A stretch of 64,000 bases of DNA, from contig NW_024468910.1 of assembly GCF_011745365.1 (NCBI RefSeq), positions 2,818,068 through 2,882,067 on the forward strand. The letters are read 5' to 3'. Position numbers and translations under genes: made by a program. Each line of letters begins with the position of its first letter. Position 1 is the first letter of the stretch. A model generated the notes under the pieces. The model was not told where the DNA came from, did not search any database, and saw only the letters and a list, made by a program, of their open reading frames with translations. This document shows, in pieces, positions 1-10,900 of the stretch. This DNA comes from Cryphonectria parasitica EP155 (lineage: Eukaryota; Ascomycota; Sordariomycetes; Diaporthales; Cryphonectriaceae).

Positions 1-579
1 TACACCACGGTGTGTGATCTGAGGAGAACAATTATGTCCTGATTTCTTGTCTTTTTTTTTCTTTCTGAGGGAGTTGAGCATGTGATAATAGTTGCAACCT
101 AATAATGATAGAATAGCAGAAAGAGAGGGATACAAGCAACATAAGCATACATTGAGGTTATCACCAATTCATCATAGTCTAGAGTCTATGAATAGGTCAA
201 TTAAAGAATGAGGGAAAATCGTGTTTGGATATTCAAAAAGAAATGCCAACTAAGATATACATCATTATACATGTGTACACACATCTTGGCAGGTATATGT
301 GTCAAATGTGGGGCAGTGAACTCATCGGGGTGAAGGATGGGTGAAAAGCCAGGTCATAGTTCACTTGCACTAATCCTTCTAACTATCCTGGGGCCAGAGG
401 TACTGGTGCACCCGTTTCTATAGGAAAAGTACAACAAAGGGCCGGCTAGCCCGAAACCTAGTGAAAGGGCCCTGGTGTCAGGGGCCTGAAAAGCCCTTTC
501 ACCCACATGAGACCAATGCCTTTATTCCGACAATATGTAATGCCCTCCTTCATATATTCACACGTCTCAGGACAGCACC
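1..579. other. intergenic, 3' flank of the GH51 gene
   Basis: No gene is supported here. The left part is AT-rich and has no reading frame worth calling. The right part is the downstream flank of the minus-strand arabinofuranosidase gene, whose stop lies at 580-582. Confidence 0.6.
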
Positions 580-2906
580 TCACGACGACGCTGCAGCCAG
601 CAGCGCAACGCTCAGGTTTGGCAGGCTGAAGCTAAAAGCACCGCCGTCGTCCGCCGTCAAGCTGCTCGTCGTGGTGATGAGCTCCACAGACCCGATACTG
701 TTATAGCTGTAGCCGTCTGGGGCCGTCAACACCGTCAGTGTGGCCGTCGACCCGCTCGCGACGCCATCAAAGGTAACATTGAACCCAACGTCCTCAGTGC
801 TGTTATACACGGCGGCCTTGACATAGTAGGTGCTCGTGGCGTTGTCCACACCAGCCACCCAGTAGGCGGGGCCAAAGTCATCGGTGGTGTCTGCGGGTAG
901 GGTGGACGTGAAGGCGGCGTTGCCGAACAGCTTGAGCACGTCGTACGAGGTGCTGGTCACGGTCTGGCTCTGGTCGGCGGTGAAGGAGATGAGATCGGGC
1001 GACCACTCGTACGAGTTGAGGTTCTGCAGGAGGGGCGCATAGGAGAAGCCCCAGACGCGGTCTGCGTTGCGCTCCATGCCGATGACAAAGATGGCTTCTG
1101 AGACGGAGCCAATCCAGTATGGCCAGGGACTAAAATGAGGCAGAGAAAAGAAGAGGTGTCAGCCACAGTATAAAGTGTAGAGAATAGTGTCATGAGAATG
1201 AAAAGACTCACTTCTTGGCGTCATCCCAGTTGGTCGTGTCGCTCACGTTATTTGTGTTGTTCTGCACGACGGCGAACTCTCCGACCTGGATGGGATGGCC
1301 CGCAGCAATATTATCAAAGAAGTTGAACTGGCCGACAAAGTAGTTGGGCAGGGTGTACTGGTGATAGTCTTGCCCAGACGACTCATAGGTGTAGCTCAGG
1401 TCGGCGAGGGAGGTGAAGATCAGAATGTCTGGGTAGACGGCCGAGATGGCATCTAATGGTTGCACACGGAACATAAATCAGCGGACGGACTTCTCTCTAA
1501 CATACTGTACAAAGCCCAAGACAATGGCATGTTGTTGTGTGTACATACCATAGAACGCATTGAAGCGGTACTCAATGTAGCTGTCCTCGCCGCCGTTCAG
1601 GTTGTCCTCGTTGCCGACCTCGACGAACTTGATGGTGAAGGGATCCGTGTAGCCGAGGGCGATACGCAGGGCGCCGTAGGTGGTGGAGGCGTCGCCCATG
1701 AGGAACTCAAGCTCGTCGAGGGCACTCTGGACATACGGCTCTAGGTCGGCCTCGGAGATGATGGTGCCATCCAGGTACTCGCCCGACCAGACGGCCAGGA
1801 CAGGCTCGAGCCCCAGGTCCTGGCACCAGAGCATGTACTCGACGAGGCCGAGGCCGTCCGTGTTCTCGTAGTCCCAGGTGCCAGGGCGCCCAGGCCGGTT
1901 TGTCAGGTTGCCGATGGTCTCGTTCCAGTTCCACCAGTACGGGGGGTCCTCGCCCTCGAGGTTGTTGCCGCCGGGGATGCGGAAGTGCTTGGCGTTGAGC
2001 GCGGCCAGGGCCTCCATGAGGTCTGGCCTGTTGCCGTTGGGCGTGTCCTTGTACGTGGGCGGGAACAGGCTGATGAGGTTGAAGTTCAGGACGTCGCCAG
2101 CTGATGCGTCAAAGGTCAAGACGAAGCTGTTGTTGATGTTGGCCGCGTCGGCTGACGGCGTGAGCTCGTAGCTGAACTGTGTCCAGGCGTCTGCGCTCGA
2201 CGAGCCCGAAAATGTTGTCGAGGCCAGCGTGGCATTGGTGATGTCGGACACAAGGCTCGCCGTAAAGTTGCCCGAGTAGTCTCCCAGGACGTAAAAGCTT
2301 CCTGCGTAGGTGCTTGAGGCCGAAACGTCGACTTTATTAATTTGTTCTCTGTTAGCAAGACGGATCACCGTCATGAAAGAGAGCCAGAGAAAGAGAGAGA
2401 GAGAGAGAGAGAGACTCTAGAGGGGACCACCACCACTGCTGTACTTACTTCCCCACCAGCCTGGGTTTCGAATGCCAGCAGCACCGTCGGCTATTGCTGT
2501 CACCTCTACAGAGGTTGGCAGGGCCGATGACAGAGGATCAGAGCTGTTATCCAGGGCGAGCGAGGCAGAACCAGCAGCCGTCCACGGGTCGAGGGTGGAC
2601 GGATACTCGGTAGAGCCCTGGAAGGCCCGGTTCTGGATCAGCTCGGCGTAACTGTGGCCAGGAAAGGATTAAGCATAAGAGGTCAGTCATCTCTTCCACA
2701 CGCGGCCACCACACAAATGCCCACCAGAGATCAGTCAATGCTATGTTAACTTACATGCCGCCATCACCACCGTGGTTAATGTCCTCGAACATAAGGCCAT
2801 ATTGGTACCCAGAGGTCGCGTTTCCGCCAGACGAGGCAACTGAGAGAGTCACGGCCGCAGCACCTCCCACGAGGAGGGGCGCAGACAGAAGAGACAGACG
2901 CGCCAT
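580..2906 (-). CDS. abfA: secreted GH51 alpha-L-arabinofuranosidase
   Basis: Glycoside hydrolase family 51 enzyme that removes terminal alpha-L-arabinofuranosyl residues from arabinan and arabinoxylan outside the cell. Five exons fit: 2906-2755, 2651-2449, 2346-1549, 1452-1212 and 1129-580 (1944 nt, 647 aa). The N-terminus [18 protein letters not shown] is a signal peptide, which is why this ATG was chosen over one 27 nt upstream. Mature motifs match the fungal family: [17 protein letters not shown] joined across intron 1 to [13 protein letters not shown], then NPGWWG. The acid/base glutamate should be in VEVGNED (about residue 361) and the nucleophile in QVGEFAV (about residue 442). A beta-rich C-terminal domain follows, with several N-glycosylation sequons. 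Intron 2 contains a GA microsatellite that reads as a TC tract on the coding strand. Family and function are secure; the symbol follows Aspergillus usage. Confidence 0.93.
2392..2414. repeat. (GA)n microsatellite in intron 2 of the GH51 gene
   Basis: An uninterrupted GA dinucleotide tract lies inside the intron at 2448-2347. Read on the coding (minus) strand it is a (TC)n tract and may serve as a polypyrimidine tract. Confidence 0.9.
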
Positions 2907-4787
2907 GGCAGCAGAGGAGGAGGGCATATACACACAGCGAGAGGATCGGCGCTGCTGGTGAGAGAGGAGAATTGGGGGAGAATGCGACAGGTCCCAGGAA
3001 CAGGAAGGGGATCATCTCCGAATCATGCTCCCTTTTTGTAAGAAAAAAAGATCTTCCCCTCAAAATCATACTCGCTGTTGAATCTCCCATCCTCCTCCGC
3101 CTGCCCCTCCCTCTCCTCCTCCTCGTCTGCGTCCTGGCCATACATCAAGGCGCGTCTGGGCCCCCACTCCCTCCCCCGCGCGCCCCTCGACAACTTCACC
3201 CCGGCATCCAGTCCGGAGGCAACGTCCAGACGCATCCACTCGCCCAGTTCGCAGAAACAGGCGCATCAATGAGACACCGAGAGACATGCCCAAGCCTCAG
3301 GACACCACACCGAGTTCCCAACGCCCCCGAGCGCCGAGCTACCAGTAGCGCCCGACGGGTTTTGGGGAAAACCGGGCTTGTTGATCTCATACTGCATGCT
3401 TGTGGAGAGGGCGAAAATCAAGGGGGGGGGGGGAGACAGACAGAAGTCAATGGTCACGAGTTCAAAATAATTGTGGTGACATGGTGTGACAAAGGCCCAT
3501 CACCTCCGAACAACATCTTTGGCCCGAGATGGCGAACGCAGGTTTGGGAAATCATCGCCGCCCGCCGCCCCGGCCTGCGCTGTGACCCCCCTTGCTTGAC
3601 GTGCTTTGTGGTGAAATTAAGGTGTGAAGAAATTCAAAATTTCATGGCGGGGGGGATTGAAAACTAAAAAAAGTGATCGTCAGGATCTGGGGAAACCTGG
3701 TCCCATCAACTTTCAATTTCGTGGAGACAAATGTTGGGGTAAAACGAGGGGAAGACTCCACTCAAGATATGTCATGCTCAAGGCATATGAGATGGTAGTA
3801 TTCGGCTCGAAAGGAAATACTCCTGCTCATCCGCGCCAATGAATATCGAGGAGCCTTGGAGGCCAAGCACCCCGGCGCCCTCGGGCCCACTCATCATCAG
3901 ATCTCGGAATTTCTTGTTTGCCCTTCACCGTCTTGTCTCTCGCATGAGCTGAGATTCGATCAAGGTGCCGATAATTCGCCGAAAAGTAAGAAAGTCAACT
4001 CATTACATTACTGGGTATTACCATACTGGGTGGATGTCACGATTCACAGCCATCATCGTTGTCTTCGTGGACACATAGGTCCTCTTGACCAGAGTAAGTA
4101 CTCAGATGCAATGTTATGATACTAGTCGGGAGAAATTAAGAGAGAAGTATTTGATAGATTGATTATTGACATGATGTCATGGTCCAATGTCCTCATGAAT
4201 TGTGTCCTATGCTGGTTCTCCACTCATGGACATTACGCCCTCTAGCCCCAACTTACGAGGATTCTGCCTTTGTCCCTTCATCACCGTCAACTACATTGCT
4301 CAAGGAGCATATAAGAAAATGCAAGGCCGTCAGGAAACAGTCTAGCACAGTATGTTTCCCAATCACTTAAAGGCCAAATGGTGATGTCGACAAGATTATA
4401 GTGACGCTCTAGACTGACGCTTTCTTCAGCTCTTCCTCCAGCACTAATAGACAATACTATACTAGCAACACGAGTCATCAAATTTATTAACAGTCGCATA
4501 CAAAATGCAGAAAATGATGATTGATGCAAGCGTCATGCATCGGAAAGATCGAGCCTCGAAAATCAATGACTGCTGAGAAGACTCGTCCATCTTGAGAGCC
4601 GACGACTGACTGCCAGCCTGTAAAGTCTGGTCTGGAGAAATGTATATAAGCCGAGCATCTGTCCAGACTTATCAATGAAGTTAATCCAAGCACCCACCAT
4701 CCTCATCTGTAACTTCTAGAACCGGAGCTTTGGAAAGACGCAAAGAAAACCTACACCGTTATCGAAGCCAAGACGACCCATTATAAT
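2907..4787. other. divergent intergenic region between the GH51 and KGG-protein genes
   Basis: About 1.9 kb separates two divergent starts. The part next to the GH51 gene is GC-rich and CT/GA-rich, as in fungal promoters, with a run of 12 G at 3422-3433. The rest is AT-rich and holds no convincing reading frame. A TATA box precedes the plus-strand gene and is listed separately. Confidence 0.6.
4643..4650 (+). promoter_or_regulatory. TATA box of the KGG-motif gene
   Basis: TATATAAG lies 138 nt upstream of the ATG at 4788. This is a sensible spacing for a short 5' leader and fits a strongly inducible gene. Confidence 0.55.
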
Positions 4788-5117
4788 ATGTCTGACTACA
4801 AGCCAACAGGTAACACCTATCGTTCCTTCACAATGCTATAGTTTTTGAAACTGTCAGGGCAGAGCTAACCCCTGGAAATGATGTGATTAGAGCATGACGG
4901 TCTCCGACAGGACGGTCAGCCAGACAAGCGCGTCGGCACTGGCGAGTTTGCGCAGGGAAAAGTTGATCCCCATGAGGCGGGCAAGCAAGGTGGTAAGGCA
5001 AGTGGCCTTGGAAGTGCATCTGGTGGTGGCGACGGCGGCGGCGACGCATACAAGCCCACCGAGAATGACGGTCTGACGAAGGATGGCAAGCCTGATGGAC
5101 GCGTCAAGGGCAACTAG
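4788..5117 (+). CDS. small hydrophilic KGG-motif (Con-10/hydrophilin-like) protein
   Basis: Two exons, 4788-4809 and 4891-5117, encode an 82-aa protein that is almost entirely polar and Gly/Asp/Lys-rich, with no signal peptide or membrane segment. It starts MSDYKPTEHDGL. A near copy of this N-terminal block, YKPTENDGL followed by DGKPDGRV, recurs at the C-terminus around a Gly-rich linker. The centre holds EAGKQGGKAS, which resembles the KGG stress-induced motif of fungal Con-10 and bacterial acidophilic-repeat proteins. Proteins of this kind accumulate during conidiation or under stress and behave as disordered hydrophilins. The molecular role is not known and the stress assignment is inferred from composition. 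The intron is 81 nt. Confidence 0.75.
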
Positions 5118-6022
5118 AGTCTTTAGCCTTTCGAAGCAGAGTCAAGCGAGAATCCAGTCGCGTCATTCACTTATATACGTTTGATGTTAGCGAAACCCTT
5201 AAATGACCATCTTGTGCGCAGCAAGTAGACAAAAGCCTTTTGGATGAGTTACAAATGCCACGATATCTTGGATAGTTCGTGCGCAGCTGAAGTTGGTCCT
5301 TGAAAGGCCTTGACCAGGTCGTGCACGACATATGTTGAATTTGAAGTGATATCGTTGTGCGTGATAGTTTTTATTTATTTTGTTCATCACTACTAAGGTA
5401 GCTTACATGCTGGGGCATGTTGTGTATCCCTAGCACTTTGATCTATCACTTCTGTAACAATTGCTTGTGGTAACGAGGGGAGGAGGATGAGTTGCGCTAC
5501 AGAAGAAAACAAGGAGAATGCACTGGCCTTCGCATGTCGTCATGACTGGGTGACGAGGATGCCTGAACCTCGATAGTCTGTCCTACCCACAGATTATCCA
5601 TGAACCTGGAATGGCTGTATAGAAGGCCCTTGTTTTCTGTATTGATCTTGTGGTGCAAATGTATGGGCACAGTCCATGTGGCCGCATCAGTGGTCATCTT
5701 TTGCGTGACAAATCAAGATGTTTTTCGTCGCTATGATAAAGGTTTTTTAAAAAAAAATTTCTTTCTACTTCTGAAAAGAAAGTAAAAGCTTCGGGGCCTC
5801 TCAAGTACTCATGAAACTAGTCTTGAGAAAGTCGTGATTAAAGCTTAGGACTTGGCTCAGAGACCTCTCAATTCTCAACTGGAAGGAAATTTTGTTCACG
5901 CAATCTTCACTTTATTGGCTGTTAAGTGTGCTAAGCTAAGAAATGAATTGAGACATAGGAAAGAAAAGATAGGAAAACAAAAATAGGCAAAGAAAAATAG
6001 GAAAACAAAAAACTCGAAGCTC
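5118..6022. other. convergent intergenic region
   Basis: AT-rich spacer between the 3' ends of the KGG-protein gene and the zinc-finger gene. It has A/T runs near 5744-5758 that could act in termination or polyadenylation. No coding sequence was seen. Confidence 0.6.
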
Positions 6023-6954
6023 TTAATTCTTAGTCCGCTTGCGCTTGGGTCGCGAAGAGACTGAATCGGGCTCTGGAGCCCGCTTAGCAGCCCGCTTAGT
6101 AGACCGCTTAGTAGACCGCTTAGTACTGGAAGGGACGGGAGTGGGTGACCGGTCCGCAAGAGAGCTGGGAGCGTCGGCGTCCTGTCAAGCATTAGTACGC
6201 AATTGAATCCCCAAGATTGAATAGACTAGACGTACGATCTCCTCCTCCTTCTCCTCCTCCTTCTCCTCCTCCTCCTTAACAGCGGCGGGCTTCTTGGCGC
6301 GCCCGCGGATGCCCCGTTGGCCGAGGCGATTGAACTCGGGGTCTCCGTTGAAGTCCTCGTCGGCGATCTTGCCCTCGATCATAGCGGTACGGATCTTAGC
6401 CTGGAGCTCAGGGTATTCGCTGAGCCAGAAATCATTATTGTTATATTCACAACACCAGGGAGAGAAGACACAACTCACGTCATCTCATCATATCCATCGA
6501 TCATGTCGAAGTCATAGGTGTCATCCTCTTTTTGGATGGCATCGCGTAGGTTCTGGATCTGGCTGCCGGAAACGCAGCCCCTATATAGATTTTTGAAGTG
6601 TTAGCGTACTTGTATGTCTTCGAGTAGAGACTTACCTGTGACATGGGATCATACCAGTGTTTGTAAGACCAGGAGCCATGTTCCTTAATCTCCACCCAGG
6701 TAGCGAAGCGCAGCTCGCCCTTCAGCAGCTTGACCTTGTTTTCTTTGCACTGCTTGTCCTTACAGACAGCACGGTTGTTGGGGGAGACCTCTGGTTGACG
6801 AAATGTCAGTATGCAGCAAACATGAGGATGGGTGCTGTTGAAAGAGAGTAGCATGACGGTGGGCAGTGATAATTTGAGATGCATTGCTCGTAGTGTTTGC
6901 TCAAAGCTATGATGCTGCAGACAGAATCTACTTACCAACACGGTACTGAGGCAT
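6023..6954 (-). CDS. small PARP-type zinc-finger nuclear protein
   Basis: Five exons (6954-6936, 6790-6655, 6580-6479, 6419-6236, 6181-6023) sum to 600 nt and give 199 aa. Residues about 10-85 form a PARP-type zinc finger: a CKDKQCKENK Cys pair, then WVEIKEHGSWSYKHWGC, where intron 2 splits the Trp codon. PARP fingers bind DNA nicks and ends. Here the finger is followed not by a PARP catalytic domain but by an acidic E/K-rich stretch and a basic tail with STKR-type repeats ending in a PKRKRTK nuclear-localisation-like motif. Fungi have small stand-alone proteins of this kind with unclear roles. A DNA-damage or chromatin role is inferred from the fold. Choosing donor GTATGA at 6654 restores HWGC; a donor 14 nt downstream would break it. 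Confidence 0.82.
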
Positions 6955-7983
6955 CTTGCATGTGGATAACTTGACTCAGGTGATTTGTTGGAAGAACAAA
7001 GAGTGCGAAGAGCTGCAGGAATAGATAAAAAAGTATGGGTATCACGAAGGTACAGGCACGTGCTGAGATGGGAAGCAGGACAGATGCCTATGTAGGCAGT
7101 CGAAGGGATTCCTAGATAGAGAGTAGACCAGGCGTTCAGATGAGAATAGAACAGTGGCTCAGATGAACAGTAAAACCAGTGCCAAGATGGAAAGTAGAAC
7201 AGGTCCAAGATGACAAATTGAACTGGCGTCGAGATGGATTGTCGAAGAGATGCAGTGATGGGATCTTGTTATTAGAACGGCTTTGCTGATGCCTATCTCA
7301 GACAGGACTCAATGGGCACGCAGAGGAAAAGAATTGAGTCAGTCAGAGTGCTGAAGTGAAAGATGAGAAGAGGGAGCTCGAGATCAGTCTGCCTAGTGGT
7401 GGGAAGAAGGGGAAGGGGACAACAGGCAGAAATGGTAGGCTTTTTCTGTGTGCTGCAACAGCGAATCACTGTTAGCGTGCTTTCCAGAGTAGGCAGTCGT
7501 CCTGGAGAGTCGCTCCTGAAGAATACTAGATGCAGTGGATACGTGGTGGGTGGGTGGCAGCTCAGAGTTTGCTTGAGGGGACACACACACCTGTTGAAGT
7601 TGTCTTATCTGGGGTGGAAAGAAAGGTTGTAACAAGTACACTGGACAGACTGATTAGAACCTGCTTCACTCTCCTGCTATGGAGTAGGCTCAAACAGAGT
7701 TGTGGTGGCTGTGGAAGTGTATGTTCCTAAGTGAAAGTGCACTGAAGGGAGTCAAGTTTGGTGGAGGTGGGACTAGTCAGGGGTTGTGGCTTACGTAAAC
7801 ACCCACCCTGCCTTTTCTAATAGTAACCTTGAAACAGGAATCACATGCTGCGGCATCAGTGCCTATTGAGCCCAACAGTCCATCAACGACAAATAAAGCA
7901 ACATCCTTCAAGCCCTGCATAATCTCTCGAGCAGGCAGTTAAAGAATGGGAGAGATATTACTTGGTGGTGGTGAATTAGGAAA
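6955..7983. other. intergenic region with imperfect minisatellite
   Basis: Spacer between the zinc-finger start and the UvsB stop. Its left part is an imperfect tandem repeat, listed separately. The remainder, 7270-7983, holds no gene that I can support. Confidence 0.6.
7112..7252. repeat. imperfect 23-25 bp minisatellite
   Basis: About six diverged units follow one another, each beginning CAGATGA, CAAGATG or CGAGATGG and usually containing a GTAGAAC-like core and an ending near CAGTGC/CAGGTC. Unit boundaries fall near 7112, 7137, 7160, 7183, 7206 and 7230. Weaker copies may extend left to about 7060. The array lies upstream of the zinc-finger start codon at 6954. Confidence 0.7.
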
Positions 7984-10900
7984 TTACAAGAAAGGACACC
8001 ACCCAATATACATAGAGGCCAGGTTCTTGGGATTTGTGGCCTGCCTGATCAGCTCTTCCACCTGGCCCTCCACACCGAGAGGGATACTCTCGTCAGGCAG
8101 TAGCCCCTTCACCTTCCTCCTGATACTCTCGACCACGCTTGTAGGGTTCAGCCTGACCAGGTCATTCTTCCGCTTCTTGTCTCGCTGGAGGTCCAGCGTG
8201 GGATCGTAGATGAATGCCTCGAGGATCGTCATCAGCGTCTCCTCCTGCTGCCGGAGGATGCTGAGCGTCAGCTCGCTGCACTGTCGAAAGGGGCCCTCGT
8301 AGCCGTAGATGCCCATGGCCGCCACCATGTTGTGGGTGAGCCGGAAAGGGACGCGCTCTGGCTGGGCAAAGGTAAGTCCCTTATCGAACAGGCAGTTGAA
8401 GTCGACGTGGAACACGCCGCCGTTGCCTTCCTCCAGCAGGACGTTCTCGCCATGTCGGTCGCCCAGGCCCAGGATCGTGCCGACCATCGACATGACCGCA
8501 CACGAGCGTGTGTACGTGAGGCGAGCAGCGAACCAGGCCGACGGGTTAGGGAACTGCGACATGAACCAGCTCGGCAGCACGGGCGGGAACATGCCCAAGA
8601 TCTGCTCTGTGAACATCGAGATGTTCTTGTCCGACAATGTGGCTTCCTTCATCAGTTGAGCGATCTGTCCGTAGTTGGGGGCAACCCCACGTGTCTTGTA
8701 GATTCCGAGCAGGATGTCACGGAGCGTCTTGAGTCCGTCCACCCACTCGATGATGCCGCATTCCTCGTTGAGCGGCGTCACGGCGTAGGTGCGGATGTAC
8801 AGCTGTCGGCGGCTCGACTCTGCGTCGCGCTTGAGGGATCGGTTGATCATTCCGTTGAACTCCATAAGCCGCTGGTCGGTACGGAGGTCGTCCTTGGGCT
8901 TAATGAGCAGGTTGTACAGTTTTCCGTCCGACCCGCGCGCTGTCAGTCGCCGCGGCTTGGCGAGCGATCCGAGAACGAGAACGTCATCCAAGAAACTGTC
9001 GATGGCTATGACATCTCTAGAAAAGGCCTTGTGCTTCTTGATGTTGTCGGTTAATGTGGGGAGCGTAGCCGTGAGACATGTCTCGATGGGGACCACGAGC
9101 GGGCAAGGCGTGCACTTGTGGTTGAAGTTGAGGTCCCGCGTGATACTGGCATGTGTCGTCCTATTGCTCTGAAAGTCGCCGTTATTGCAGGCCAGAAGCA
9201 GCTGCTCGGCAAGCTTCTCCCCCATCCTACAGAGCTGGGGCAGACTGAACGACGTGCCGTCGGCGCCTTTGAGGTCACTGTCGCGGAGCTGGTGGAGCAG
9301 CTGGTTGCCTCGTCTGGCCCGATCACCAGACTGCCTGGTAGTCATGATCGCAAAGAGGCCCCACAGAGCCTGTCGAGGGTGGGCTTCGACAATCTTGACG
9401 ATGATCTGCTGCAGGGACCTAACAATGTCTGGGTTGGGATGTGTGATGCGGGCCACAATCTGCGGCATAGCTGTGTAGAAAATGTAGGCTGGCATGCGTT
9501 GCATGTGCTTATTAAAGTATTTGTTGAGCTCGTGCAACAAAGTCTTCCTTCGTTGGTGCAGTTCCTTAGATAGTGAGACCTTTCCTTCGGGGGCCTTGTT
9601 GACTTGCGCACCAAGGTCCATCCATAGGGTCAAAATGCGAGGCAGCGTCTGATACAGGTATTTTGTGCCAAAGTTGAGTGATCGCAGGTAATTTTCGATC
9701 ACAAGCTTGGCCGTCTCGCCTGTCAGATACTCGTCACTCTGTTCGTCTGGAGACAGGGCCTTTTCGGACTCCAGGACCTTCTTGTAATGGCGACCGAGGT
9801 AGTAGTGGCCCTTCTCCCAGGTCGCGTGCATCCTGGCCGCCTGTTGGTACCGGGAACGCAGAGCACTGGCGTGTGTCTGTCCTGTAGAATCTTGCCATTT
9901 TGCCAGCAACAGGTGTGCGCGGGCTGTCAGCAGATTCCTCTGCACTTCAGGGGCCTTGCTTGAAGTAGGCGCCACGGCCGGTCCAAGGTTGTACCCGATA
10001 AACGAATCTGTCTGAATGGCGTTTTCGAGTATTTGGATAGCCTTGCGATGATGGCCTTCCTTCCACAGTAGCCGGGCGTTCTCGATGGTAGCTGATCCGT
10101 CTCCAAGTTGTGATGCGTGTAGGACGGCGTTAAAGGACTGGTGAAGAGAGTCGGCCTTTCGAGCCAGGCGGGCACTCGAGAGCCACAGAGAAGATATATC
10201 ACCATCGGTGAACTTCGGCCTGATTCCCATAGTTAGCGATACGATTTCAAGACAAAATACACCTCTCCCTGTGGCACATACCTCATCAACTCCATTGCCG
10301 CTCGGCGTATGCCGAGTACATACTGCTTGTCATTCACATAAGCCCCGAGCACCTCCAATCGGCGACTTAGCAAGGTCATCGTCTTCTGCTGGTCACCTGT
10401 CTCCTTCTTATGATCTCCAGCGATGATGTCGAGATCGGCAAGGACGTGACACTTCAGCATGGCCTCGTGAGCAGCCTGAAGAGATGCAGTCGCAGACAAG
10501 GACATGGATGAGGCGGCCTGGTCTTTCAACTTCTGAATATGGTCTGCAAAGATATTGGTCTGCCCGTCCTTGAGAGCAAGGAGAGCCGAGCCAACACCAA
10601 GGTTAAATTCCTCAAGAGGGTTGCCAGCATTGTAAGAATCCAGGTACTTCTGCAGAGTCTCCCATCTGCTCGTAGCCCAAGCTGCTTCGACGGCGAAGGG
10701 CGCAATTTTGTTGATCGTGGACACGTCGGTGGCCATACCGCTCACATAGTTCAGTAGCACATCTAAAATATTATGTTGTTAATTACCTCCATATGAATGG
10801 TCATTTGGTGAGGCAGGGAAGGGGTTAGAGTCTTTACCATATTGTCCGGACTGCTTCAGACAGGTCAGGAGGTCAAGCTGCACGTCGACACTGTTGGGAT

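Noticed and set aside
6060..6120. CRISPR-like short repeats
   Set aside because: The repeated words are the codons of the STKR/AAKR tail of the zinc-finger protein.
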